Positions 32,620-40,435 of a DNA stretch of 64,000 nucleotides are shown here, piece after piece. Position numbers and translations under genes: made by a program. The DNA is from Aliivibrio_A sp016764915 (GTDB lineage: Bacteria > Pseudomonadota > Gammaproteobacteria > Enterobacterales > Vibrionaceae): NCBI GenBank assembly GCA_965224595.1, contig OZ245058.1:1674001-1738000 (forward strand), read 5' to 3'. Position 1 is the stretch's first letter; each line of letters starts with the position of its first letter. Below the pieces are notes generated by a model. It was not told where the DNA came from. It was given only the letters and a program-made list of their open reading frames with translations, and ran no database searches.

Positions 32620-33516
32620 ATGTTAGATTTAATCAGAGTGTTTGATCAAGTTGTAGAGTCCGGCAGCTTTTCTCAAGCGGGTAAGGTATTAAATATGGCG
32701 CCTTCATCCGTGGCGAGAAACATAGACAGCTTAGAAGCCTCCATTAAAACCACACTGTTTAAGCGAAGCACACGGCAAATTATCCTTACCGAAGAGGGGC
32801 ACTATTTTCATCAACAAGCCATCACTTTATTGCGTGACACAGACAAGTTACTCAATGAGATGAGGGCTGATAACGATACTCCTGAAGGCATGTTACGGAT
32901 TTCAGTATTCGAAAGTTTTGGTAATCTCTGTTTGGCCCCTATTATTCCTGAATTTCTTCAGCTCTACCCAAACATTCAAATCGAATTAGATCTGAATAAC
33001 CATATGGTTGATCTTAACAGTGACAACATAGATATCGCCATTCGAATTGGTACTCCGCAAGATAGTGGCTTAAAAGCACGTAAACTGCTCACTAACTACA
33101 CCTCTTTAGTCGCCTCTCCTAGTTATATAGAACAACATGATCTCATTGAACGCCCTGATGATGTTCAGCAACATAACTGTTTATTAATTAGTCATCAAAG
33201 GCAGCGTAACCACTGGTTTTTTAGTAAAGGGGAAGTTAGGAAAAAAGTGTCTGTAAGCGGTAACTTCATCTCCAAAGGTGGTTCCCCCCTGTTGAATGCC
33301 GCGCTATTTGGTAGTGGTCTGCTGCTATTGTCTGATTGGATGGTAAAACCCTACCTTGAAAGCAAACAGTTAGTTCATTTACTGCCAGAGTGGACCGCTA
33401 CTCATAACGAAAATGGCAGTGGTGATATTTATGCTATCTATAAAAACTCACACTATCCCAAACCTCACGTACGTGTATTTTTAGACTTTTTGGTAAGCCA
33501 TCAACATCTATTTTAA
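32620..33516 (+). CDS. LysR-family transcriptional regulator
   Basis: The 298-aa regulator has an N-terminal winged helix (LIRVFDQVVESGSFSQAGKV; PSSVARNIDSLE) and a substrate-binding domain of about 200 residues of the CrgA/YhjC-like type. I prefer ATG 32620 over the adjacent ATG 32617 because the AAAGG spacing is better. It is divergent from the AhpD-like gene. Effector is unknown. Confidence 0.88.
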   Translation: MLDLIRVFDQVVESGSFSQAGKVLNMAPSSVARNIDSLEASIKTTLFKRSTRQIILTEEGHYFHQQAITLLRDTDKLLNEMRADNDTPEGMLRISVFESFGNLCLAPIIPEFLQLYPNIQIELDLNNHMVDLNSDNIDIAIRIGTPQDSGLKARKLLTNYTSLVASPSYIEQHDLIERPDDVQQHNCLLISHQRQRNHWFFSKGEVRKKVSVSGNFISKGGSPLLNAALFGSGLLLLSDWMVKPYLESKQLVHLLPEWTATHNENGSGDIYAIYKNSHYPKPHVRVFLDFLVSHQHLF

Positions 33517-33536
33517 TATCCACCTTGACTATAGTC

Positions 33537-33565
33537 CGATATCGCACCATTATACTACGATATCG
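33537..33565. promoter_or_regulatory. Twin CGATATCG palindromes in front of nitroreductase-marR operon
   Basis: Two identical eight-base palindromes (33537-33544 and 33558-33565) have centres 21 bp apart, two helical turns, and overlap the expected promoter (TTGACT at 33525, TATACT at 33551, spacing 20). The second extends to TACGATATCGTA. This is the layout of a cooperative repressor operator; the MarR protein encoded downstream is the obvious candidate (inference). Confidence 0.6.
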
Positions 33566-33591
33566 TACTATATTAAGAGTAAGTGAAAGAA

Positions 33592-34695
33592 ATGAAAACA
33601 AGCAGAAGAAATTTTCTAAAAATACTGGGTGGCGGAACTATCTTGGCAGCAACGGGCGCAGGCGCATTCCTTGCCACTCGTACACCGAATAAAGCATTAG
33701 CACCGTGGGAGATGGCGGGGAAATATCAAGACGTTAGAAAATGGGCTCTCTCTTATGCTTTACTTGCTCCTAACCCACACAATCGCCAACCATGGCAGGT
33801 CGACTTATCAACACCGGAACAAGTGACTATCTATCGTGATAAAGCCAAAGATCTACGCCATACCGACCCCATGGCTCGGCAGTTAACCATTGGAATGGGC
33901 TGTTTTCTTGAACTGCTTTCTATCGCAGCAAGTAATGCAAACCATAACGTCACTTTCGATCTGTTTCCAAATGGCGAAGAGGGGCCGATTGCTATCGCTA
34001 AGTTCACCAAAGGGGCGCAGGCTGATCCGCTGTTTGCCCAAGTGATGCACCGCCGCTCATGCAAAGCGTCTTTTGACGATAAAAAAGTACCCGTCAAGTT
34101 TGCCGACCATTTGGCAAATTATGGCAATGTCATTACTGATGAACACAAAGTCGCAGAGGTAAAAAAACTCACTTGGGATGCATGGTTAGTTGAAGCGGAG
34201 ACACCTCGAACTTGGCAAGAGAGTGTTGATTTAATGCGAATAGGCAAAGACTCTGTCAATGCCAATCCCGACGGCATCGATATCAGCGGCCCTAAAATGG
34301 AAGTACTCAAGCTTATGGGGATCATGAATAAAGAGTCTCTGCTTGATCGCTCGTCCAGCGGTTACCTTGAAGGAATAAAGATTTATAAGAATATGCTGAA
34401 TTCAACCCCAGCTTATTGTACGATTACCACTAAATCTAACTCGCGAGTTGATCAAATTGACGCAGGAAGACGATGGATTCGTTTAAACTTAGTCACCACA
34501 TCTCTTGGACTCGCACTGCACCCTGTTAGTCAGTCATTGCAAGAGTTCCCAGAGATGGCAGACCATTATCAACACGCTCACCAACTCCTTGCTAAACCTG
34601 GGGAGACCGTTCAAATGTTAGGCCGGCTTGGTTTTGGCCCTAGCACTAATCCAACACCACGATGGCCGTTAGAGGAAAAAATAATCCATGAGTAA
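33592..34695 (+). CDS. Tat-exported nitroreductase-fold protein
   Basis: The N-terminus carries a twin-arginine signal SRRNFLKILGGG, so the folded protein with its flavin is probably exported. The rest (~330 residues) resembles the Acg-like/nitroreductase superfamily: LLAPNPHNRQPWQVDL near the FMN-binding end, HRRSCKASFDD mid-protein and RLGFGPSTNPTPRWPLEE at the C-terminus. I start at ATG 33592; a GTG at 33583 would add three residues. It overlaps the marR gene by eight bases and is presumably controlled by it. Substrate unknown. Confidence 0.82.
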   Translation: MKTSRRNFLKILGGGTILAATGAGAFLATRTPNKALAPWEMAGKYQDVRKWALSYALLAPNPHNRQPWQVDLSTPEQVTIYRDKAKDLRHTDPMARQLTIGMGCFLELLSIAASNANHNVTFDLFPNGEEGPIAIAKFTKGAQADPLFAQVMHRRSCKASFDDKKVPVKFADHLANYGNVITDEHKVAEVKKLTWDAWLVEAETPRTWQESVDLMRIGKDSVNANPDGIDISGPKMEVLKLMGIMNKESLLDRSSSGYLEGIKIYKNMLNSTPAYCTITTKSNSRVDQIDAGRRWIRLNLVTTSLGLALHPVSQSLQEFPEMADHYQHAHQLLAKPGETVQMLGRLGFGPSTNPTPRWPLEEKIIHE

Positions 34696-35137
34696 ACAAG
34701 ATTTAGCTCTCTATTTTGAGCTGTTTAATGAGATTGGTATTATTGAGCAGCTGAGTCGAACCTCATTGGAGACGCTACTTCCACATGGTTTTCTACAGTC
34801 ACATTTTTCTGTATTAAACCATTTAATCAGGGTAAGGGATGGTGGCACACCGCTGCAAATTGCTAACGCTTTTCAAGTACCTAAAACCACCATGACTCAT
34901 ACTCTGGCGATTTTAGAGAAGCACAATTTAGTGGTAATGCGCGCCAATCCAAAAGATGGGCGCAGCAAATGCGTTTGGATAACCGATGAGGGAAGAGCAT
35001 TTAGAGATGAATCTATTGCCAAACTAAGCAATAATTTAGTCCCACTATCAAAGCAGATAGACACTGACAAAATAGAGAAAATCTTACCTATTCTCAAAGA
35101 ACTGAGAGTCTACCTTGATGAGAATCGAGATAACTAA
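34688..35137 (+). CDS. MarR-family regulator
   Basis: This 149-aa protein is a winged-helix dimeric regulator: PLQIANAFQVPKTTMTHTLA is the recognition region and ANPKDGRSKCVWITDEG the wing. Its ATG overlaps the end of the exported nitroreductase gene, so the two are co-translated. It probably represses its own operon at the twin palindromes at 33537-33565; ligand unknown. Confidence 0.9.
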   Translation: MSKQDLALYFELFNEIGIIEQLSRTSLETLLPHGFLQSHFSVLNHLIRVRDGGTPLQIANAFQVPKTTMTHTLAILEKHNLVVMRANPKDGRSKCVWITDEGRAFRDESIAKLSNNLVPLSKQIDTDKIEKILPILKELRVYLDENRDN

Positions 35138-35155
35138 TATTGGTGTAAAGACCCT

Positions 35156-35407
35156 TTATCTAACTCTTTTAACTCTATTGAAGTGATATAAGAGTGCGAA
35201 GAAAGGTGCAATGCACAATAGAAGTGCTCCAGGATAAAAAACAGCTTCAAACATACTGAACCAATCGGCATAGCAGTGCCCAGAGGCTTTAAATTCTACT
35301 GGGCATACATACCTCTCAATCCAGAGATAAAACACAATCAGGCTGACGGTAAGTAGCGCCTCAATGACAATGAATAACAAAATAAAACGGACAACCCTTC
35401 TAAGCAT
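35156..35407 (-). CDS. Small two-helix membrane protein, unknown
   Basis: The 83-aa product has two hydrophobic helices (about 6-28 and 52-72) joined by a loop with two cysteines (YVCPVEFKASGHCYADW), possibly disulfide-linked in the periplasm, and a basic C-terminus. I do not recognise a family. It is convergent with marR with an 18-bp gap. Clean frame and protein-like composition support it moderately. Confidence 0.55.
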   Translation of the reverse strand: MLRRVVRFILLFIVIEALLTVSLIVFYLWIERYVCPVEFKASGHCYADWFSMFEAVFYPGALLLCIAPFFALLYHFNRVKRVR

Positions 35408-35427
35408 TCAACACTCGCTGTTTTCAC

Positions 35428-35459
35428 TCAAAAAAATACGCAGCCATTGCTGCGTATTT
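35428..35459 (-). terminator. Intrinsic terminator of fadE
   Basis: AAATACGCAGC/GCTGCGTATTT, an 11-bp perfect stem with a four-base loop (35434-35459), has TTTTTTTG following on the minus strand. Confidence 0.9.
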
Positions 35460-35481
35460 CTAGGTTAGCTTATGCTGCTTA

Positions 35482-37719
35482 TTAATTGAAGTAATCTGGC
35501 GAGAAATCATCCACCTGAATCGCTATTTGACGAAGTGCTTCTGCCTTTTCGATTTTAGTCACTTCATCATCAGTCAATACATTGGCCTCTTGTGCCAGTT
35601 TCAGTCTATCACTCAGCAACCCCTTACGAGGAATAACGCCATTGGTTGCCGCTTTAACCATCTTCTTCTCTAGTGAACGAATCTCATACAAAGCAATAAA
35701 CGCACGCTCCATGATAGCAACAGGATCGTTCTCTTTATCACCGATATAACATTGGCCGGTCAAACGCTCTCGATGCACTCCAGGTGTCATTAAGAGGCTC
35801 GCAATCTTAGTACATAACTCATCACTTGGTTCTTTATAATGAATACCGAGTGGGAAAGTCAATGTTCTCAACAGACGGCCAACGCCTTTAGTCGGGAAGT
35901 TATTAAAGACACCATCAAACGCGACTCCTGCTTGATGCAAACAGTGCTGTACCGCATAGTGAACTAACGGTAAATCAGCTTGATGCCTTCCATCATCTTC
36001 AAAACGCTTTAATACTGCAGACGCTAAATAGAGTTGACTAAGCACATCGCCCAAACGCGCTGAAAGCATTTCACGTCGCTTTAACTCACCACCTAAACTG
36101 AGCATGGAAAAATCTGCGGTGACAGCAAGCGCACGACTAATTCGAGATAGCTGACGATAATAATCACAGGTTTCGCCACTCATTGGAGAGCGATTAAAAC
36201 GCGAACGAGTCAGAGCGTTGCTGATAGAGTGCAACACATTTTTAACGGCAAACGATATGTGTTTACTCAATAACTTATCAAACTGAGCTTCCCCTTCTGC
36301 TAAATCCGGGTTAGCTGCCGCTTCCATCTCTGCAAAAACATAGGGGTGACAACGCGTAGCGCCTTGACCAAATATCATTAAATTACGGGTTAATATGTTC
36401 GCCCCTTCTACGGTAATCGCAACCGGAACACCATAATATAGATGGCCTAAATAGTTCTTTGGCCCTAGCTGAATAGCTTTACCTGCATGTATATCCATCG
36501 AGTCATTGAGAATGGTTCTGCCCATTTCGGTCATGTGGTATTTTGCAATGGCGGTTACGATACCAGGTTTCTCTTTCAAATCTAATGAGGTGGTGGTTAG
36601 CGTTCGAGCCGCTTCAAGCATATAGGTAAAACCACCAATACGCCCTAGAGCTTTACCCACACCTTCAAAACGTCCAATTGACATACCAAACTGTTTTCTA
36701 ACATACGCATACGCGCCTGTGGTTCTACCCGTTAGATGGCCAATTGCGGTGCCCAGTGCAGGCAGAGAAATTCCGCGCCCTGCCGATAGGCACTCAACCA
36801 ACATACGCCAGCCTCGGCCCGCATACTCTTTACCACCGATGATCCAATCTAACGGAATAAAGACATCATTACCTCGTGTGGGGCCATTCATAAAGGCCAA
36901 GTTCAGAGGATTATGACGTTCGCCTACTTCTACACCCGGGTGATCGGTTGGGATCAGTGCACACGTAATTCCTAACTCTTTTTTGTCACCAATTAACCCA
37001 TCAGGATCGTTAAGTTTAAATGCCAAACCAAGTACAGTCGAAACAGGCGCAAGAGTTATGTAGCGCTTATTCCAAGAGACGTTGATGCCTAAAACTTGTT
37101 CCCCTTCATGCTCGCCATAACAGACGGTGCCGATATCAGGAATACCGCCAGCGTCTGATCCCGCTTCTGGCCCCGTTAACGCAAAACAGGGAACATCGGT
37201 ACCATCTGCCAATCTTGGAAGCCAGTACTCTTTCTGTTCTTTGGTTCCGTAATGGCTTATCAACTCGCCGGGTCCGAGAGAATTTGGCACCATGACACAA
37301 ACAGCAGCACTGATGCTACGAGTTGCAATTTTTGTCACTATGGTCGAGTTGGCTAATGCGGAAAACTCACGTCCACCATACTCTTTAGAGATGATGAGTG
37401 AGAAGAAACGTTCGTTACGTAGGTAGCTCCACACTTCTGGACTGAGATCTTTCTCTTTTTGTACAATGTGATGATCATCTAACATTATCAGAAGTGTATC
37501 TAATTCGTTATCAATGAAATGTTGTTCTTCATCCGTTAATTTTGGCTTTGGATATTGATGCAGCACACTCCAGTCCGGCTTCCCTGAGAACAATTGTCCG
37601 TCCCACCAAACACTGCCCGCTTCCATCGCCTCTCTCTCGGTTGCAGAAAGAGGTGGGAGCAATTCTTTAAACATTTTAAATGCTGGATCACTGACAAAGC
37701 GTTTTTTTAGAGTGGCCAT
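35482..37719 (-). CDS. fadE: Acyl-CoA dehydrogenase FadE
   Basis: FadE performs the first oxidation of beta-oxidation. The 745-aa chain is the long FadE type: acyl-CoA dehydrogenase core (FALTGPEAGSDAGGIPD ~185-200; SAGRGISLPALGTAIG ~320-335; VEGANILTRNLMIFGQGA ~440-457) followed by the FadE-specific C-terminal domain (DUF1974). The start MATLKKRFVSDPAFKMF has AAAAGGAA upstream. It is 54 bp behind a PsrA-like TetR gene on the same strand and very likely in one operon with it. Confidence 0.95.
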   Translation of the reverse strand: MATLKKRFVSDPAFKMFKELLPPLSATEREAMEAGSVWWDGQLFSGKPDWSVLHQYPKPKLTDEEQHFIDNELDTLLIMLDDHHIVQKEKDLSPEVWSYLRNERFFSLIISKEYGGREFSALANSTIVTKIATRSISAAVCVMVPNSLGPGELISHYGTKEQKEYWLPRLADGTDVPCFALTGPEAGSDAGGIPDIGTVCYGEHEGEQVLGINVSWNKRYITLAPVSTVLGLAFKLNDPDGLIGDKKELGITCALIPTDHPGVEVGERHNPLNLAFMNGPTRGNDVFIPLDWIIGGKEYAGRGWRMLVECLSAGRGISLPALGTAIGHLTGRTTGAYAYVRKQFGMSIGRFEGVGKALGRIGGFTYMLEAARTLTTTSLDLKEKPGIVTAIAKYHMTEMGRTILNDSMDIHAGKAIQLGPKNYLGHLYYGVPVAITVEGANILTRNLMIFGQGATRCHPYVFAEMEAAANPDLAEGEAQFDKLLSKHISFAVKNVLHSISNALTRSRFNRSPMSGETCDYYRQLSRISRALAVTADFSMLSLGGELKRREMLSARLGDVLSQLYLASAVLKRFEDDGRHQADLPLVHYAVQHCLHQAGVAFDGVFNNFPTKGVGRLLRTLTFPLGIHYKEPSDELCTKIASLLMTPGVHRERLTGQCYIGDKENDPVAIMERAFIALYEIRSLEKKMVKAATNGVIPRKGLLSDRLKLAQEANVLTDDEVTKIEKAEALRQIAIQVDDFSPDYFN

Positions 37720-37773
37720 GTTCTGTTCCTTTTAATTCAATTATTCAATTATCGTTATAATTTTAATACTGTA

Positions 37774-38400
37774 TTAAGGTGCTGAAACACCTGCGGATAG
37801 GTATGGAATCAAAAAATCTATCATTGTTTCGGTATCCACTTTCCCTCCAAAATCATTCTCAGCGATTTCAGTTAAAGCCACACTTGAAGCCATCGAAAAT
37901 ATGGTGGTACCCAGCGTGAAGTGCAATCGCCAAAATAGCGTCTGTGGATCAAGGTTTGGATTTGCACGAAAAACAGCTTGAGTGAAGTGGGTAAATACAT
38001 TGGCGTAACGACTGGTAATAAACCAACGAAGGTGTCCTTGCACATCGGTATAACCACGACCAATCAGCTGCATAAACATTGCAGCGCCATTAGGTTTAAA
38101 GTTATCAAGCTCTAATAAGGGCTTTTTGATGCTTTGGAACACATCAACCATTGAAAATTGTTTCTGAGCAAGTAACAGCTCCAGTTCGACTTCCAATTTA
38201 GGCATGAATTCATCTAAATATTGCGCTAGTACCGCTCGTACCAGTGTTTTTTTATCGCCAAAATGATAATTCACCGATGCCAAATTAACACCAGCATGAC
38301 TAGTAATGGTTCTCAGTGAAGTGTCATTAAAACCATTTTCAGCAAACAGCGCTTCTGCAGCATCAATGATTTTATTTTTTGTCTTCCCTTTATCTGACAT
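37774..38400 (-). CDS. psrA: TetR-family fatty-acid regulator, PsrA-like
   Basis: The 208-aa repressor has a TetR helix-turn-helix (AEALFAENGFNDTSLRTITS; GVNLASVNYHFGDKKTLV) and a C-terminal domain matching PsrA proteins (MFMQLIGRGYTDVQGHLR; FWRLHFTLGTTIFSMAS). PsrA senses long-chain fatty acids or acyl-CoA and controls beta-oxidation. I start at ATG 38400; the open frame reaches a TTG at 38406. It precedes fadE, and an AAAC-N4-GTTT operator lies 17 bp upstream. The exact ortholog name is inferred. Confidence 0.8.
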   Translation of the reverse strand: MSDKGKTKNKIIDAAEALFAENGFNDTSLRTITSHAGVNLASVNYHFGDKKTLVRAVLAQYLDEFMPKLEVELELLLAQKQFSMVDVFQSIKKPLLELDNFKPNGAAMFMQLIGRGYTDVQGHLRWFITSRYANVFTHFTQAVFRANPNLDPQTLFWRLHFTLGTTIFSMASSVALTEIAENDFGGKVDTETMIDFLIPYLSAGVSAP

Positions 38401-38417
38401 TTTCAATCAACCGTATT

Positions 38418-38429
38418 AAACACCTGTTT
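38418..38429. promoter_or_regulatory. PsrA-type operator AAAC-ACCT-GTTT
   Basis: It fits the PsrA consensus (G/C)AAAC-N(2-4)-GTTT(G/C) in its core and is embedded in an almost symmetric ATTAAAC...GTTTTAAT. Position just upstream of the psrA start suggests autorepression of psrA-fadE. Confidence 0.6.
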
Positions 38430-38559
38430 TAATATTACAATTCATTAACAACGCTAACAAGTGATCAGCATCAAGAAAATGAGATGTTGAATTAATAGAA
38501 CTTCAAGCAATTGATTTTACAGGTATTTACAAAAAGACACAAAAAAACGAATATTAGAA

Positions 38560-38655
38560 GGAACAAAATAGTGGGATCGGGGTCATATTAATACACTGCT
38601 TTTTCTTGATGAAAATTCAAGAGACCCGCTGACTATTTAGTCAGCGGGTTTTTCT
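38560..38655 (+). ncRNA. Candidate small RNA ending in an orphan terminator
   Basis: A perfect 12-bp stem ACCCGCTGACTA/TAGTCAGCGGGT (38624-38635, 38638-38649) is followed on the plus strand by TTTTCTTTATT. No plus-strand gene lies upstream back to the psrA start, so the terminator needs another transcript. The 5' limit given is a guess; I see no convincing promoter. On the minus strand it could weakly end the M20 peptidase gene. Confidence 0.35.
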
Positions 38656-38675
38656 TTATTTGAGGATTAACACTT

Positions 38676-39812
38676 TTAACGCTCTGATTTCACCCTTTTT
38701 AATACATTCATCAACAATTCAATTCTTGGTTCAATTGAGTTAAGAATTAAATACTCTTTATCACTATGAAAGCCCGCGCCCATTGGTCCAAAACCATCCA
38801 GAGTAGTCGCACCGACATCCGCGGTAAAATTACCATCCGAGCCACCTCCTGCATTCTCCCAACCATGGATAATGCCCAATTTATCGGCCTCTTCACTAAC
38901 CAAGCTAATCAGTGTTTCTGTCTGCTGTGTGGGAATCATTGCAGGTTTAAATGCAAGCCGAGAGACCGTTACTGTCGCGCCTTTCTCAAACGGTTGCTCT
39001 GCCATTTTTTGTAATTTTTCATGTATCGCCGCTGCTTCATCATTATTCCAAAAACGCAGATCAACGATAGATTTAGCGTAATCAGGAACGACATTAACGG
39101 CCAACCCGCCCTCAATGACTCCCACATTCATCGTCGTTCCCGTTTCAAGATTTACCATATTTTTAATGGCTAATGACCAGTGGCTCAATTCATAAATCGC
39201 TGATACACCTTCAGCTAAAGCTGACCCCGCATGCGATGCGACACCGTGAAATTCCAGCTGATACTTGGCGTTCCCCTTGCGTGAACGAATCAAGTTACCT
39301 GTCGGCCTTGAGGCCTCACAAACTAACACTTGGTTACTTTTCTTGGCAAAAGATTGTATCCACTGTTTTGAATATATTGAACCTATCTCTTCATCACTGT
39401 TGAGCAGTACCAAAATATTCAAACCATTTCTGACCTCCTCATCAAGGTTTTTCAAAGCATACCAGGCACTTAAAATACCTGATTTCATATCAGTCACCCC
39501 TGGGCCATATGCGTGAGTCTCATCAACACTCATTGGTCGCTTCTCAACAGTGCCTTCTAAAAAAACAGTATCCATGTGGCCACTAAGCATCACATCATAT
39601 ACTTTCGCATCTGGCTGATTGCTGATTTCAAGGCACGGGCCGGCATCAGGGTGAAGTTGATGGCGTGTAACGGTAAATCCAATTTGTTCGTACATGGTGG
39701 TGATGGTATCGGCGACGGTAGCAATGCCATGCGGGGTATAACTGCCGCAATCCACGTTTACCAATGTTTCTAACTTATTAAGATATTCTTTAAGGTCAAA
39801 CTGCAGAGCCAT
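38676..39812 (-). CDS. M20-family metallopeptidase (glutamate carboxypeptidase-like)
   Basis: This zinc exopeptidase of the M20/CPG2 group is 378 aa. Metal-site motifs are SGHMDTVF (~90), YGPGVTDMKSG (~115) and NSDEEIGS (~152), with the dimerisation domain beginning near 180 (GNAKYQLEFHGVASHAGSA). I start at ATG 39812, six bases after AGGAG; the longer frame to 39863 lacks support. No signal peptide, so cytoplasmic. Substrate is probably a small peptide or folate-like gamma/alpha-glutamyl compound, but this is not determinable here. Confidence 0.88.
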   Translation of the reverse strand: MALQFDLKEYLNKLETLVNVDCGSYTPHGIATVADTITTMYEQIGFTVTRHQLHPDAGPCLEISNQPDAKVYDVMLSGHMDTVFLEGTVEKRPMSVDETHAYGPGVTDMKSGILSAWYALKNLDEEVRNGLNILVLLNSDEEIGSIYSKQWIQSFAKKSNQVLVCEASRPTGNLIRSRKGNAKYQLEFHGVASHAGSALAEGVSAIYELSHWSLAIKNMVNLETGTTMNVGVIEGGLAVNVVPDYAKSIVDLRFWNNDEAAAIHEKLQKMAEQPFEKGATVTVSRLAFKPAMIPTQQTETLISLVSEEADKLGIIHGWENAGGGSDGNFTADVGATTLDGFGPMGAGFHSDKEYLILNSIEPRIELLMNVLKRVKSER

Positions 39813-40104
39813 GATGCTCTCCTTAATCAAGCGATGAGTGATAATTCTCACTGAGGAAAGCAATAAAATGACATAACCGGTGAATGACCGATCTGATTTA
39901 AATCAGATAAAGATAAACTACCTATAAATTGGTACTGAATAAGTCTTTTAATCAAAAATATATTTATTTGATATTTATTGAACCAATTGTCAGTACACCA
40001 GTCCTACTAAGAGTAAGTGATAGCGCATTGTTATTTTGCAAGGCCGCCAAATAGTTTCTATCTATCATTCACGCTCTAATTCCCAAAGCCCTATGTTCTT
40101 TTTT

Positions 40105-40133
40105 AACCCAAACTTTTTGTTTGGGTTTTTTTA
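40105..40133 (+). terminator. Orphan plus-strand intrinsic terminator
   Basis: A nine-base perfect stem with a five-T loop and a seven-T tail. The minus-strand continuation is A-rich, so it only works rightward. The transcript it ends is unidentified. Confidence 0.75.
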
Positions 40134-40264
40134 TCTTATTGTAAAAAATGGGTCATATTTGACCTATTTGTTGCTAATATACTGTTTTCATTTTAATTCA
40201 TAAAATAAGTCGTAATCAAATAACGATAAAACATGTCATTTCATCCATTACCAATCTATTTATT

Positions 40265-40279
40265 TGTAATAAGTTTACA
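40265..40279. promoter_or_regulatory. HexR-type operator upstream of gapA
   Basis: TGTAATAAGTTTACA matches 12 of 15 positions of the HexR consensus TGTAATTAAATTACA; both outer arms TGTAA and TTACA are perfect. It lies about 155 bp before the gapA start; HexR control of gap genes is known in gammaproteobacteria. Confidence 0.6.
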
Positions 40280-40435
40280 TTTATAACAAATAATTCACGG
40301 TTAATTTTCCTCGTTGAATAATTGATCGTCCTTTACAATCCTTATCAGAAATAGAAACGTACACAGAGGTCATCTCTTAACGTGCCGACTATTTAAGTTA
40401 GCTTTTTCCCTACGATATTAAAGGAATGATTGATA

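Larger units (their letters stand above)
39813..40435. other. 623-bp spacer: orphan terminator, HexR-like site, gapA leader
   Basis: Three parts. Near the left is the M20 promoter on the minus strand. At 40105-40133 an AACCCAAAC/GTTTGGGTT stem followed by TTTTTTT forms a plus-strand terminator with no known gene feeding it, so about 40000-40130 may encode a small RNA. The right part is AT-rich gapA promoter DNA with a HexR-like palindrome at 40265-40279. No protein gene is seen. Confidence 0.5.
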
